This document shows positions 40,324-49,023 of a DNA stretch of 64,000 nt, in pieces; positions within the stretch are counted from its first letter, which is position 1, and each line of letters begins with the position of its first letter. The notes below the pieces were generated by a model, which was not told the DNA's origin, ran no database searches, and was given only the letters and a program-made list of their open reading frames with translations. The translations under genes were made by a program, and so were the position numbers. Source of the stretch: Henningerozyma blattae CBS 6284. Taxonomy: Eukaryota; Ascomycota; Saccharomycetes; Saccharomycetales; Saccharomycetaceae. The DNA lies in the NCBI RefSeq assembly GCF_000315915.1, contig NC_020186.1:124001-188000 (forward strand). The letters run 5' to 3'.

Positions 40324-43300
40324 CTAATTTAATTCATGAACATTTTTGGCCTTTTCAGCTGCTCTTCTTAGTCTTCCAATATATTCAATAAACTTTCCTA
40401 CATTCACATCAACTCCAAACTCGTAAACAAAAGAGCTTGATAAATAACTTGATAATAAGGCCTTAATATATGCATTTGGAATATTATGTAGAATTTTTTG
40501 TGGACCAGCAGTATCTACTAATAATTTTGGAAGAATTTTGTTTAATAACAAATAGTTTCTTAAATTGACATCGTTTAACCAAAGTTCATTAGAATCGATT
40601 AAATCATCATTTAATTTGTTAATAGTTTCTGAAAGGATATTAGATAATTGAGAAATTGGTTCACCAGTTTGACGACTAATCGCCCATAATTGTTTGAATT
40701 CATTACTTGCATTATTATAAATTCTCTTTTGAACTTCTACAACATAATTATTATAAAGTTCTGTTCTTTCACCTGCTTTTAGTCCAACGAATTTTTTAAC
40801 GAAATCTTCGTCATTTAAACTTAAAGAGGCCAAGACTTCCAAAGAAGAAGATGTAACACCACCTTTATTAGCAGAAGCATCCTTAATTAAGATACATCCA
40901 TGTTCTTCTAAAGCAATTTTTGCGGATTGAGCAATAAATAGATTTGCACCTTCAACAATGTACGGAATCTTTGACTTATTAGTTCTTTCATCAATGTAAC
41001 AATGTAAATTAGATAGATTAATTGAATTTGGTCTACCACCACATGGAACAAAAATATCAATTTTCTTGACAAATTTAAAGATTTCAGTGTGGAAAGTATT
41101 TCTAAAAGTAGTACCATTTGCAATTATTGTTCCATCTGGTAATTTCAATTCCATATCTGAAGTTGACACAAAGAACCCGTCTTTGCTTAATAACTCAGCG
41201 GGGAATTCAGAAACAGTTTGTCTCTTTTTAGCCAATAATCTCAATTCTTGTTTATCAATACCATTTGGATCACATAATACACCAGAACCATCTACGATAC
41301 CCACGTAGACTTCATTTGAAGAAGATAATAAGATTTCATTAGAACCTAAATCACCATCAGGTCCACCAGTTTGCATCTTATTAATTGGCTTATCAGTGAT
41401 CTTCAAAGTATCATATAATTGATTTACATAGGCTCTTACACCTGAGGAAGTCATACCATACCTGTCATGAGGGATCCCACCTAAATCTGATGATTTACCT
41501 GTTAAGAAAGATTTCCACCAAGGACAACCTCTCTTCTTAGAATGGAATGTAGCCCAATTGGCGAATCCTGCGGTACCTTCGTCTGGACCCAAGAAAAGAA
41601 TTTCTTCATGTTTTAATAGATCTACATATTTTTCTTTCAAAGGATCTTTAATCAAAACATCAATGACAGAATCGATGTATTGACTAAAAGCAATAAATGT
41701 TTGATCTGGAGAGCATAATCCTGGATTCATCAAGACAACACCTTTGGAACCACCTTCTGGGATATCTTTGTTTTTCCTTTGTTGAGTATAAGCTAAGTTA
41801 TAATTTTCATCAATGACATTCTTTGAATTAACTTCATAAACATCTTGAGTTGGAGAAGTAACTATTCTAATCCCACCACGGGCGATATCTCTGAATCTAA
41901 TGTGGAACCCCTTAAATGTGTTACCAATAACAAAGAAAACACCATATGGAGTATCTGGATATTCTGTCTTGGACATTATTAAAGTTGGGTCTAATCTAAA
42001 GGAGATGGCTACTTTTCTAGTGACAAAGAAATTCGTCTTTAAGATTGATTTATTAAAGATGTGTAAAGTTTTCAAAATCAATAAATCTGGCGAATCGTTT
42101 GGAATATATTTATCCAAATAAGCTTTAAATTCTTGCTCATTGGCAAATGGTTCTAATTGTTCCAACCTCTTGTAAGATAAAGTATTTTCCAAAGCTTTTG
42201 CCTTATCATAAGAATAATGAATTTCTGCAAAATTCTTGTACAATTTAGAAACAACTTTATGATATTTATGGAAAGTGTTAATGATCATTGATTGGGAATA
42301 AGTTTCTGTTCTTAATTTTCTTTTCATTTTTTCAATCAATTCCAATAGAAGGGTATCAGTCTTTTTCGGATTCAATTGAGTCAATAGAGATTGATAATCA
42401 GAACCTAATCTATTAATGAAATGATTAATGAAAATGGACCCAATATGAGCGTAGATGGCTTCTTGTGGAGAAAATTGTCTCTCTAAGTATACTGAATGGA
42501 ATGCGTTTTCTGGAATTGCATATAATAAAGAAGCTTCTTTTTCAATTTGAGTAATTGCTTGTTCTAATGAATAAGTTAACCCACCTTCATTTAATTGTTT
42601 AGATTTATTCAAATAAATGGAGAAAATGATGACATCATTATTTTTGTTGATTTTTTTACCTTCATTTGCCAATTTATTAGAGAATGAATCATTTTCATTG
42701 GGGACTGCAGTGGTATTAATACCTGAGGTATTAAATGATTCTACATAAAACTTGGAAGGTTTCAATTTATAATAATGGAATAAAGAATTGACAGCAGAAT
42801 AATATTTTTTGGTAGTAAATCTCTTGAATGCAACCAACATACGAACTTCATCATTATTTTCCATAGAATGAGTCGTCTTGATAACAGGCCCCTCTCTTTC
42901 TTGAACCAATTTGATTAAAAGACCGTACATTTTCTTATTTTCCAATGATGTGACTTTAACCATAGTCTTGTCACTAATGGAATCGATATCACCTTTAAAC
43001 AATTGAGAGGAAGTTAATGTGTTTTTTTGAATATCGACTTCTGGGAAATTACTATTGTAGACAAAAGTCAATTTCAACCCACTTTCAGGTGTCCAAAACG
43101 ATACTAAACGACCACATTTCTTCTCTTTATTATCGAGATATAAATCATCAATCTCTGAATCCAATTCATAAGGAGAGCAAAACTCGTCTACATTGTTATA
43201 GATGTTAAAAGAGGGAGATGTTTCCTTTTGTTGCTTTGCAGGCTGTGTCTTACCTTCATCGTCCATTCTGAGTCCCAATCCGTTGGATTCCATGAATATA

Positions 43301-43737
43301 GCCGAATTGTCATTGGTAATAATCTTGTTCTTGATATTAAAGATTTGAGTCTTGTCAGAATTGTTCAATTTCGATTTGGCAAACGAATCCAGTTTGGAAG
43401 AATAAAGTGAATGGATCAAATTAGCTAACAATTCAGGGGTATTTCTTGAAAAAAACAAATCATCAATACCCAACGAGTTGTAAAACCATTCTACTTCATT
43501 CTCAATCAAATCATCGGGTATGAACCCTTGACGATCTAAGATATCAATGACGTTCTCTTTCTGAAGTGTCTTACCAGGGAATTCAAACGCATGATAATCT
43601 GACATCGATGAAATCGAAAGACTAGAGATATCTGGCATCACAGTCTGTGGCAGATGAGTGCTGTTAGTGGTAGTGGAATGATCCATGAGTGTGCTTGCTT
43701 TTGTATGATCTGCCAATTTATTAGTTGACAATATCAT
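40324..43737 (-). CDS. GDH2: NAD-dependent glutamate dehydrogenase, large type
   Basis: 1137 codons (1092 in S. cerevisiae Gdh2), ATG at 43737. The catalytic C-terminal half has the Glu dehydrogenase blocks: FKGFHIRFRDIARGGIR, PEGGSKGVV, PDEGTAGFANW, GGPDGDLGSNEI with the NAD fold just after, GVLCDPNGID, and NKGGVTSSSLEVLASL near the C-terminus. The N-terminal ~550 residues are the regulatory region typical of the 115-kDa class. The enzyme converts glutamate to 2-oxoglutarate and ammonia when glutamate is the nitrogen source. It lies next to RRI1 as in YDL215C. The promoter has a GC-rich patch with a CGG-N11-CCG site. Confidence 0.97.
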   Translation of the reverse strand: MILSTNKLADHTKASTLMDHSTTTNSTHLPQTVMPDISSLSISSMSDYHAFEFPGKTLQKENVIDILDRQGFIPDDLIENEVEWFYNSLGIDDLFFSRNTPELLANLIHSLYSSKLDSFAKSKLNNSDKTQIFNIKNKIITNDNSAIFMESNGLGLRMDDEGKTQPAKQQKETSPSFNIYNNVDEFCSPYELDSEIDDLYLDNKEKKCGRLVSFWTPESGLKLTFVYNSNFPEVDIQKNTLTSSQLFKGDIDSISDKTMVKVTSLENKKMYGLLIKLVQEREGPVIKTTHSMENNDEVRMLVAFKRFTTKKYYSAVNSLFHYYKLKPSKFYVESFNTSGINTTAVPNENDSFSNKLANEGKKINKNNDVIIFSIYLNKSKQLNEGGLTYSLEQAITQIEKEASLLYAIPENAFHSVYLERQFSPQEAIYAHIGSIFINHFINRLGSDYQSLLTQLNPKKTDTLLLELIEKMKRKLRTETYSQSMIINTFHKYHKVVSKLYKNFAEIHYSYDKAKALENTLSYKRLEQLEPFANEQEFKAYLDKYIPNDSPDLLILKTLHIFNKSILKTNFFVTRKVAISFRLDPTLIMSKTEYPDTPYGVFFVIGNTFKGFHIRFRDIARGGIRIVTSPTQDVYEVNSKNVIDENYNLAYTQQRKNKDIPEGGSKGVVLMNPGLCSPDQTFIAFSQYIDSVIDVLIKDPLKEKYVDLLKHEEILFLGPDEGTAGFANWATFHSKKRGCPWWKSFLTGKSSDLGGIPHDRYGMTSSGVRAYVNQLYDTLKITDKPINKMQTGGPDGDLGSNEILLSSSNEVYVGIVDGSGVLCDPNGIDKQELRLLAKKRQTVSEFPAELLSKDGFFVSTSDMELKLPDGTIIANGTTFRNTFHTEIFKFVKKIDIFVPCGGRPNSINLSNLHCYIDERTNKSKIPYIVEGANLFIAQSAKIALEEHGCILIKDASANKGGVTSSSLEVLASLSLNDEDFVKKFVGLKAGERTELYNNYVVEVQKRIYNNASNEFKQLWAISRQTGEPISQLSNILSETINKLNDDLIDSNELWLNDVNLRNYLLLNKILPKLLVDTAGPQKILHNIPNAYIKALLSSYLSSSFVYEFGVDVNVGKFIEYIGRLRRAAEKAKNVHELN

Positions 43738-43847
43738 GATTTGCTAGATTTTTTTTTTAAAAAAAACTTCTTCTTGTGAATCAAAGTTTTTTTTTACTTC
43801 TTTTTAAATAGTAGAAAATTTAGTGGTGAAAATATTAATCGTGGTAG

Positions 43848-43876
<29 letters not shown>
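43848..43876. repeat. TA dinucleotide microsatellite
   Basis: An uninterrupted TA run of about 14 units in the GDH2 promoter, about 115 bp before the start codon. Confidence 0.95.
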
Positions 43877-43878
<2 letters not shown>

Positions 43879-44171
43879 TCTTTGGAAAAATGATTTGCAA
43901 GATAGGGAATGCAATTTGTACTAAGTATATAAGCATATATAAATAGCATATACAAAATAATGATATATAGTATAAATGAATATATATAAATGTATATGCT
44001 GATCCCGTCCGACCCCTCAATAATGTGTCTATAGAATAATGGATCCTGGAGTATGTGGATTCTACCCAAAACAGCCCTTGGTTACCCCCTTCGGGCTACA
44101 TGGCCCCACCGTGACACACGAAACGCGTAGCACGTGTCGGGTCGCTCCGGGTGATTCTAGAATGCCTGATA

Positions 44172-44188
44172 CGGGAATGTCGATCCCG
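44172..44188. promoter_or_regulatory. CGG-N11-CCG inverted element
   Basis: CGG and CCG are separated by exactly 11 bp within a 6-bp perfect inverted repeat (ACGGGA/TCCCGT). This is the spacing used by Gal4-type Zn2Cys6 dimers, although the inner bases do not match the Gal4 consensus well. The responsible factor is unknown. Confidence 0.4.
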
Positions 44189-44443
44189 TGCGGTCTGGTC
44201 TGTGCGGTCATGCGGCTACCCCGACCATTTTAGGCACAGAAACCCGCGCACGGCATATGATGTATGTGCCTGTTCGGACTTCTGTTTCTGGAAATAGACA
44301 AGAGCCGAGTCACGACACAAAAACCGGGGTAAAAATAAAAATAAAAATAAGAATATGGACAATGTGACACTTCGAGAGTAATCTAGAATATATGTTGCTG
44401 AATAAATATATATATATGTATAGTATCGTATCATGTAAGTAAA

Positions 44444-46519
44444 TCACGCTATTAGTCTGGTGGAAGATTGAGGGTTTGATATTGTTGTTTTTATTCTTGT
44501 GAGATTTGTATGATCACAAAATGGGCCAGGTATCGTTTGATCATCTTTAGTAACAGTGCACTCTTGTATACTTGTGATCCAATTAGAATTTAAAATTTCA
44601 GTTACTGTAGCACGATATGCTGGTGGTATTTCAATCATACTCCCAATTACTGAATGACTTTCTTTGGGTAATGCTCGTAAGATTCTTGAAGGTCCAATAT
44701 TTGGTGGTTCATTTAATAGAGTGGCAATATATTCAGAGGTGTATTGTTTTAAAGAGTTTATAGAAGGTGAAGGCTCATCTGGGTCTGGAACTTGACAAAT
44801 GATTTGTGAAAGAGAGTTCGAGTCTCTCCCCAAACAAAATAACCGGAACGATTCATCTACTAAGATGGGGATTTTCCAAGGGAATCGTTTCACCACCATA
44901 CAAAAGAAAATGATCCCCAAAGACCAAACATCAACAGGTCGTGGATCATATCTATTAAAAAGAAACACTTCTGGTGGTAAATATGGATCACTGCCCACGA
45001 TCCCTGTAGATTGGAAGATTTGATTGGAAAATGGATATTTGAAAATCGTTGTAGTACCAAAATCAATTAATTTGACGACACCTGTTGCTGTCATTACACA
45101 ATTATCCAATTTCAAATCAAGATGCGACATCCCAGTGTCATGCATATATTGAACTCCCTTTAATATTTGTTTAAAGCAACAACAAATCTCTTGATATGAC
45201 ATTTGCATCTTGGAGACAATGGTAAACAAATCGTATTGACAATATTCCATGATTTGATAAAAATGTTTGTTATCCACGAGCAAGATTTCTAATGTTTTAA
45301 TAATATTTGGATGAGTTAATGTGGTACCAATGCAATATTCAGTAGAAATTTTCTTCCAATACCCCTTGATGGATTCCTTTTCGAAAATGGGTTTAAATTT
45401 CTTGATGGCAAATAATTGATTGTTCTTGGTATGTCTCATTATATTTACTACGCCACTAGATCCACTACTTGTCTTATGATCAGTTGATATATAATTGGAA
45501 TCGAATTTCTCTTGGGAAATCCGATGTAAAGAATGGAAAAGGGTCTTGTTAAAATATCGTTGAGTATTGATTTGACATTTTTGACATTTTTGACAATTTT
45601 TGGTAGGGGAATCATCTACTTGTGAATCCCCTATTGTGATGTCTTCCAATGTGGGGGGTTCCATTGTATTGGAGTTTGTAATTGTATTTGTATTTGTGTT
45701 TGTGAAAAAATTACCAATTGTTTTAAAAGATTTAATCAATTTCAGCGATGAAGAATTTCTTCTTTTAAACTTCAAAGGACTATCACAAGTACAAGAATAA
45801 TCATTTGAATCATTTTGCAAGTTGATAAAATTTTTATAATCCGGAGTTACATTTGTAGGAGCCAACTTGGAAATCTTGAGTTTATTAAAGATTTGAGAGG
45901 GGCGTCTACTTGTTTCGACGAATGTTGGGGAATGTGATCTTTTTTTCCTAAACTTTTCTTGTGGTATGATGAATCTGTCTTCTACTTGAGTGACGGGAGG
46001 AGATTTCCACTGAGTCGAATCGATGATGGAAATGTTTTTGGGTAAATTTTTTTTGAAAATGTTATGAGATTTAGATATTGTAATTTGATTTTCAATGATT
46101 TTTTCATTAACTTTAATAGAATGATTGATATAATACTTGTTTTGTATTTTCACATGCGTCTTGAGTCCCTTTGGAGGTAAGAAGTGGAGTGGTTGTTGTT
46201 GTTGCAATGATAATGGCAATTCTAGGTCGGAATTGTTTTCGGAATTGGAAATGTTTCCCGGATACGAAGAAGATAACTCCGAATTTGAAGAGAATTGTGA
46301 TGATCCACCTAAATATTGATAATACTCGATGGGGGGAGAAATGGTTAAACTTTGTGGGGTATACGTGAAATGGAAAATCCGGGGTATGGAAGAATGCGAG
46401 GTTGTTGAGGGTGTTTCCTCTATACTAGAGACACTTTGCATTATAGATGGAGTATATTCTATGGAATTCGAATTACAATTCGAGTTGGAATAATTATAAA
46501 CGCCTAAATTTACATACAT
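44444..46519 (-). CDS. PRR2: Npr1/Prr2-type Ser/Thr protein kinase with HLD catalytic loop
   Basis: 691 codons from the ATG at 46519 (699 in S. cerevisiae Prr2); the frame is open further upstream but only from a TTG. The first ~340 residues are Ser/Asn-rich and disordered, with a CQKCQKCQ repeat. The kinase domain covers about 365-660: SSGSSGVV glycine loop, FAIKKF lysine, HLDLKLDN catalytic loop, LIDFG, GSDPYLPPEVF activation/APE region and DVWSLGIIFF. The family (Npr1, Prr2, Hal5) regulates nutrient permeases and pheromone responses. The HRD arginine is Leu here (codon CTT), which is odd, while the catalytic Asp is kept. The place between GDH2 and NOP6 is that of PRR2 (YDL214C); its ohnologue NPR1 cannot be excluded. 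Confidence 0.82.
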   Translation of the reverse strand: MYVNLGVYNYSNSNCNSNSIEYTPSIMQSVSSIEETPSTTSHSSIPRIFHFTYTPQSLTISPPIEYYQYLGGSSQFSSNSELSSSYPGNISNSENNSDLELPLSLQQQQPLHFLPPKGLKTHVKIQNKYYINHSIKVNEKIIENQITISKSHNIFKKNLPKNISIIDSTQWKSPPVTQVEDRFIIPQEKFRKKRSHSPTFVETSRRPSQIFNKLKISKLAPTNVTPDYKNFINLQNDSNDYSCTCDSPLKFKRRNSSSLKLIKSFKTIGNFFTNTNTNTITNSNTMEPPTLEDITIGDSQVDDSPTKNCQKCQKCQINTQRYFNKTLFHSLHRISQEKFDSNYISTDHKTSSGSSGVVNIMRHTKNNQLFAIKKFKPIFEKESIKGYWKKISTEYCIGTTLTHPNIIKTLEILLVDNKHFYQIMEYCQYDLFTIVSKMQMSYQEICCCFKQILKGVQYMHDTGMSHLDLKLDNCVMTATGVVKLIDFGTTTIFKYPFSNQIFQSTGIVGSDPYLPPEVFLFNRYDPRPVDVWSLGIIFFCMVVKRFPWKIPILVDESFRLFCLGRDSNSLSQIICQVPDPDEPSPSINSLKQYTSEYIATLLNEPPNIGPSRILRALPKESHSVIGSMIEIPPAYRATVTEILNSNWITSIQECTVTKDDQTIPGPFCDHTNLTRIKTTISNPQSSTRLIA

Positions 46520-46710
46520 GTTATTACAATGAGGTACGAAAGTTAAAAAAAAATTACAAAAAAAAAAAATAAACAAAAAAAAAAGAGAAACAGTGTATAT
46601 GATTATTATATATATCCAAATAAATATTAAAAGCCAAGGGACAAACGAGAGTAGTGGGACTTAGTAATGTACAACGAGCGGACGTTAGGGCCGCCCTTAG
46701 GGATGAGGTT

Positions 46711-47340
46711 CTATTTCAAAAATTTAGCTCTATCAGGGTGAACCGAGGGGGGTGCGCCTGCTGTGGTAGTAGTTGATGCAGAAGTGGTTGAGGAGGATGA
46801 GGAAGATTCTGTGGTTGCAGATAATTTCGATGAAGATGTCTTTATCTTTTCCAATCTCTTTGCACGTTGTGCATCCATCTTTGTATTTTTTTTCTGTAAT
46901 TTTTCCAATCTGTCTTTACTGTTACCACCGCCACCCACGGTCAATTCTACGTTAATCTTTTTCTCTCTGATGACGGTACGATGTTGTAACAGAGCAATAT
47001 CCATTCTGTGTTGGATATTGGAGTCATCTTTTTCAGGATCGAACTCCAGGAATGCGATATTTTTGTCGGCTCTGATTCTTATGACATCTGGGGAACTTGA
47101 TTTGAAATGAGCTTGTAATTCTGATTGGGTGATGTTTGGAGGGAGGGAGCCGACAAAGATGATGAATCTGTTTGAAGAGGTGCTACGGGGTTTACCCTTT
47201 CTGCCTCTTCTAGTCTTTCTCTTTTTCACAGGAGCAGCAGCAGGTGCGTTGGCGGCTTGTTCCTTTGCCAAGTCTTTTTCAGTCTTGGGGGTACGGAATT
47301 GTTTTGCTTTCAATTGTTTTTTAGTCAATTTTTCTGACAT
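46711..47340 (-). CDS. NOP6: Nop6-like nucleolar RRM protein
   Basis: 209 codons from the ATG at 47340 (MSEKLTKKQLKAKQF); longer upstream readings enter the promoter and are rejected. The N-terminus is basic Lys/Arg-rich (VKKRKTRRGRKGKPR). One RRM spans about 57-135 (FIIFVGSLPPNIT and IAFLEF as RNP-like motifs). A Lys-rich helix (KLQKKNTKMDAQRAKRLEKIK) and a Ser/Thr tail ending DRAKFLK follow. Nop6 helps early 40S ribosome assembly (about 225 residues in S. cerevisiae). Upstream lie an RRPE and a PAC core, as in other ribosome-biogenesis genes. Order PRR2-NOP6 matches YDL214C-YDL213C. Confidence 0.92.
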   Translation of the reverse strand: MSEKLTKKQLKAKQFRTPKTEKDLAKEQAANAPAAAPVKKRKTRRGRKGKPRSTSSNRFIIFVGSLPPNITQSELQAHFKSSSPDVIRIRADKNIAFLEFDPEKDDSNIQHRMDIALLQHRTVIREKKINVELTVGGGGNSKDRLEKLQKKNTKMDAQRAKRLEKIKTSSSKLSATTESSSSSSTTSASTTTTAGAPPSVHPDRAKFLK

Positions 47341-47424
47341 TGCTGTGCTTAGAGTGTTATGGTTGCCGTAGTGGCTATGTTTAATGAAATATTTTAGACA
47401 TAAAAATTTTTTTAATTGATTGAT

Positions 47425-47443
47425 GATGAGATAAAATTTTTCA
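47425..47443 (-). promoter_or_regulatory. PAC core plus RRPE upstream of NOP6
   Basis: GATGAG (47425-47430) is followed by AAAATTTTTCA (47433-47443), the exact complement of the RRPE consensus TGAAAAATTTT. They lie about 85-105 bp before the NOP6 ATG. This combination is the usual signature of ribosome-biogenesis promoters (Stb3, Dot6/Tod6 sites). Confidence 0.65.
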
Positions 47444-47657
47444 CCTCCAGCGCTCGGAAGCGGAAATGGAAGTTCATGCGGAAAGCAAAAGGCGAAATTA
47501 AACACTATTTTTTTCTTTGATGTATATAAGCAGGTATATATATGTATATAAACAGGCAATGTATGTATGTATTATATAAACATAAACTTGGAGATAGGGA
47601 GGTAGGGAGCATGCAGGACGTAATCTGGGTGGTAGGGCTGTTGTTATTAGTGTATTA

Positions 47658-48677
47658 TTACATGAGGACACAACTCTTTGTGCCGTCATTAGGGATGGTT
47701 GAGTGGGTGTTTGTGGAGGATGAAGAGGAATTGTTGTTAGAAGTTACATTTTGTTGGGAGTTGTTGAAGATGCGAGATTTTTTCTTGCTGTGGAGGGAGA
47801 AGGATAGTTTGTCTGCAGAGGAGCGAGGAGGCGAGTTCGACGAGGTGGCGCTTGTGTTTGTCGTGGCGCTTGTGTTTGTTGTTGTGGCCAGTTTTTTCTT
47901 GTTTCTCTCGTTGTTTTTGGACTTGGAGCTGGAGTTGCAGTCTTTATTCTTTTTCTGGGAGGTGGGCTTCTTGTCTACAATCTGCACCTGCCCACCAACA
48001 GCAGCAGACGAGAGTGTCACGCGGTGTTTTGCCCTCAGCGGCTCAAACACGGCTATATCGACGGCTTTTTCAAAGACGTCATTGACTCCGAGTTGCAAAG
48101 CTGCGGAACATTCTTGATAGCCAGCAAACTTGTGTTGGGCCACCAACTCACGTATTTCTTCATCGGAAACAGTAGAGCCAGGCGGAGCAGAGTCTCTCAA
48201 ATCAGACTTCGTGCCAATAAGCAGTATCGGGTACTTGCCAGTGAGTTTATAAAACTGCGAGTTGTGGCAGTTTGTGATTTGTTTGACTTCGGGGAACCAT
48301 TTTTCAAACACGTTGAGAAAGCTGGAATACTCGACAATGCTGAAACAAATGAGGAAGATGTCTGTTTGAGGGTACGACAGGGGTCTTAGTTTATCGTACT
48401 CTTCTTGGCCCGCCGTGTCCCACAAGTTCAGTTTGTAATACAACGGGTTTCGCGATGTGTTTGCGTTGGCAGCTGCAGACCGCTTGCAACCGCCACTTGT
48501 TTTTGTCGGGAGCAAATTGTAGTCTTCTTGCGACGGAGTATAAGACATGGTGGTTGTGTAGTTATCAAAGACAGTGGGAACATAGTCCTGAGGAAAAGTG
48601 TTGGTGGTGTAGGAGATGAGCAACGAGGTCTTACCGACGGCACCGTCGCCGATGACCACGCACTTGATATTTTTCAT
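47658..48677 (-). CDS. RHO5: Rho5-type small GTPase
   Basis: 339 codons (331 in S. cerevisiae Rho5). G1 GDGAVGKT (10-17), switch I YVPTVFDNY, a Rho5-like insertion of about 28 residues between switch I and II (about 44-72), then DTAGQEEYDKLRPLSYP, GTKSDL and CSAALQ. A long Ser/Asn/Lys-rich hypervariable region follows, ending in the prenylation box CVLM. Rho5 acts at the plasma membrane and mitochondria in cell-wall-integrity and oxidative-stress signalling. The gene is GC-rich compared with the middle of the window. Position fits YNL180C. The next gene upstream, TDA7, carries a cluster of CACGTG sites 480-670 bp from this start. Confidence 0.95.
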   Translation of the reverse strand: MKNIKCVVIGDGAVGKTSLLISYTTNTFPQDYVPTVFDNYTTTMSYTPSQEDYNLLPTKTSGGCKRSAAANANTSRNPLYYKLNLWDTAGQEEYDKLRPLSYPQTDIFLICFSIVEYSSFLNVFEKWFPEVKQITNCHNSQFYKLTGKYPILLIGTKSDLRDSAPPGSTVSDEEIRELVAQHKFAGYQECSAALQLGVNDVFEKAVDIAVFEPLRAKHRVTLSSAAVGGQVQIVDKKPTSQKKNKDCNSSSKSKNNERNKKKLATTTNTSATTNTSATSSNSPPRSSADKLSFSLHSKKKSRIFNNSQQNVTSNNNSSSSSTNTHSTIPNDGTKSCVLM

Positions 48678-49023
48678 TTATTACCTGCGTGTTCAATGTG
48701 GAGCACAACAAGGCCTATGAGCCGCACTGCCCGTGCATATATATGTGTAGGGAGGAAGGGGGTTCATCGCTTGTCGCTACCACCTATATATGCGGCTCTC
48801 TCCCTTGCAGAATGCCGAGCTGGTAGGATTACGAGAGTGATTCTGACTGCCAGCTTTGAGAGTGTCATGGTGTGAGCGAGAGTGCAGTTTTCTGGAGTGT
48901 CCAGAGCGTCTAAAGTGTTTGGCAGAATCACAAGGGGCTGTGGCGGGTAACGCGGCGGGTAACGCGGCGGGTAACGCGAAAAACCGGCCGGAAATTAGAG
49001 TGGAAATTAGAGTGGCAAACGCG
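48678..49023. other. RHO5 promoter / TDA7 3' region
   Basis: 346 bp, fairly GC-rich. TATATA elements lie at about 48,737 and 48,783. A GGGTAACGCG unit is repeated three times at about 48,945-48,980. Confidence 0.6.

Larger units (their letters stand above)
43738..44443. promoter_or_regulatory. GDH2 promoter with GC-rich regulatory patch
   Basis: Close to the start are T/A homopolymers and a pure TA run (43848-43876). At about 44,005-44,330 lies a GC-rich patch with a CACGTG (44,131-44,136), an ACGCGT (MCB-type), an inverted repeat ACGGGA-7-TCCCGT forming CGG-N11-CCG (44172-44188) and further CGG triplets. Such CGG pairs are the binding pattern of Zn2Cys6 activators. Nothing coding is seen. 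Confidence 0.6.

Noticed and set aside
47341..47559. N-terminal extension of NOP6 upstream of 47340
   Set aside because: It would translate TATA-like repeats and the RRPE/PAC promoter. The conserved Nop6 start MSEKLTKKQ is at 47340.
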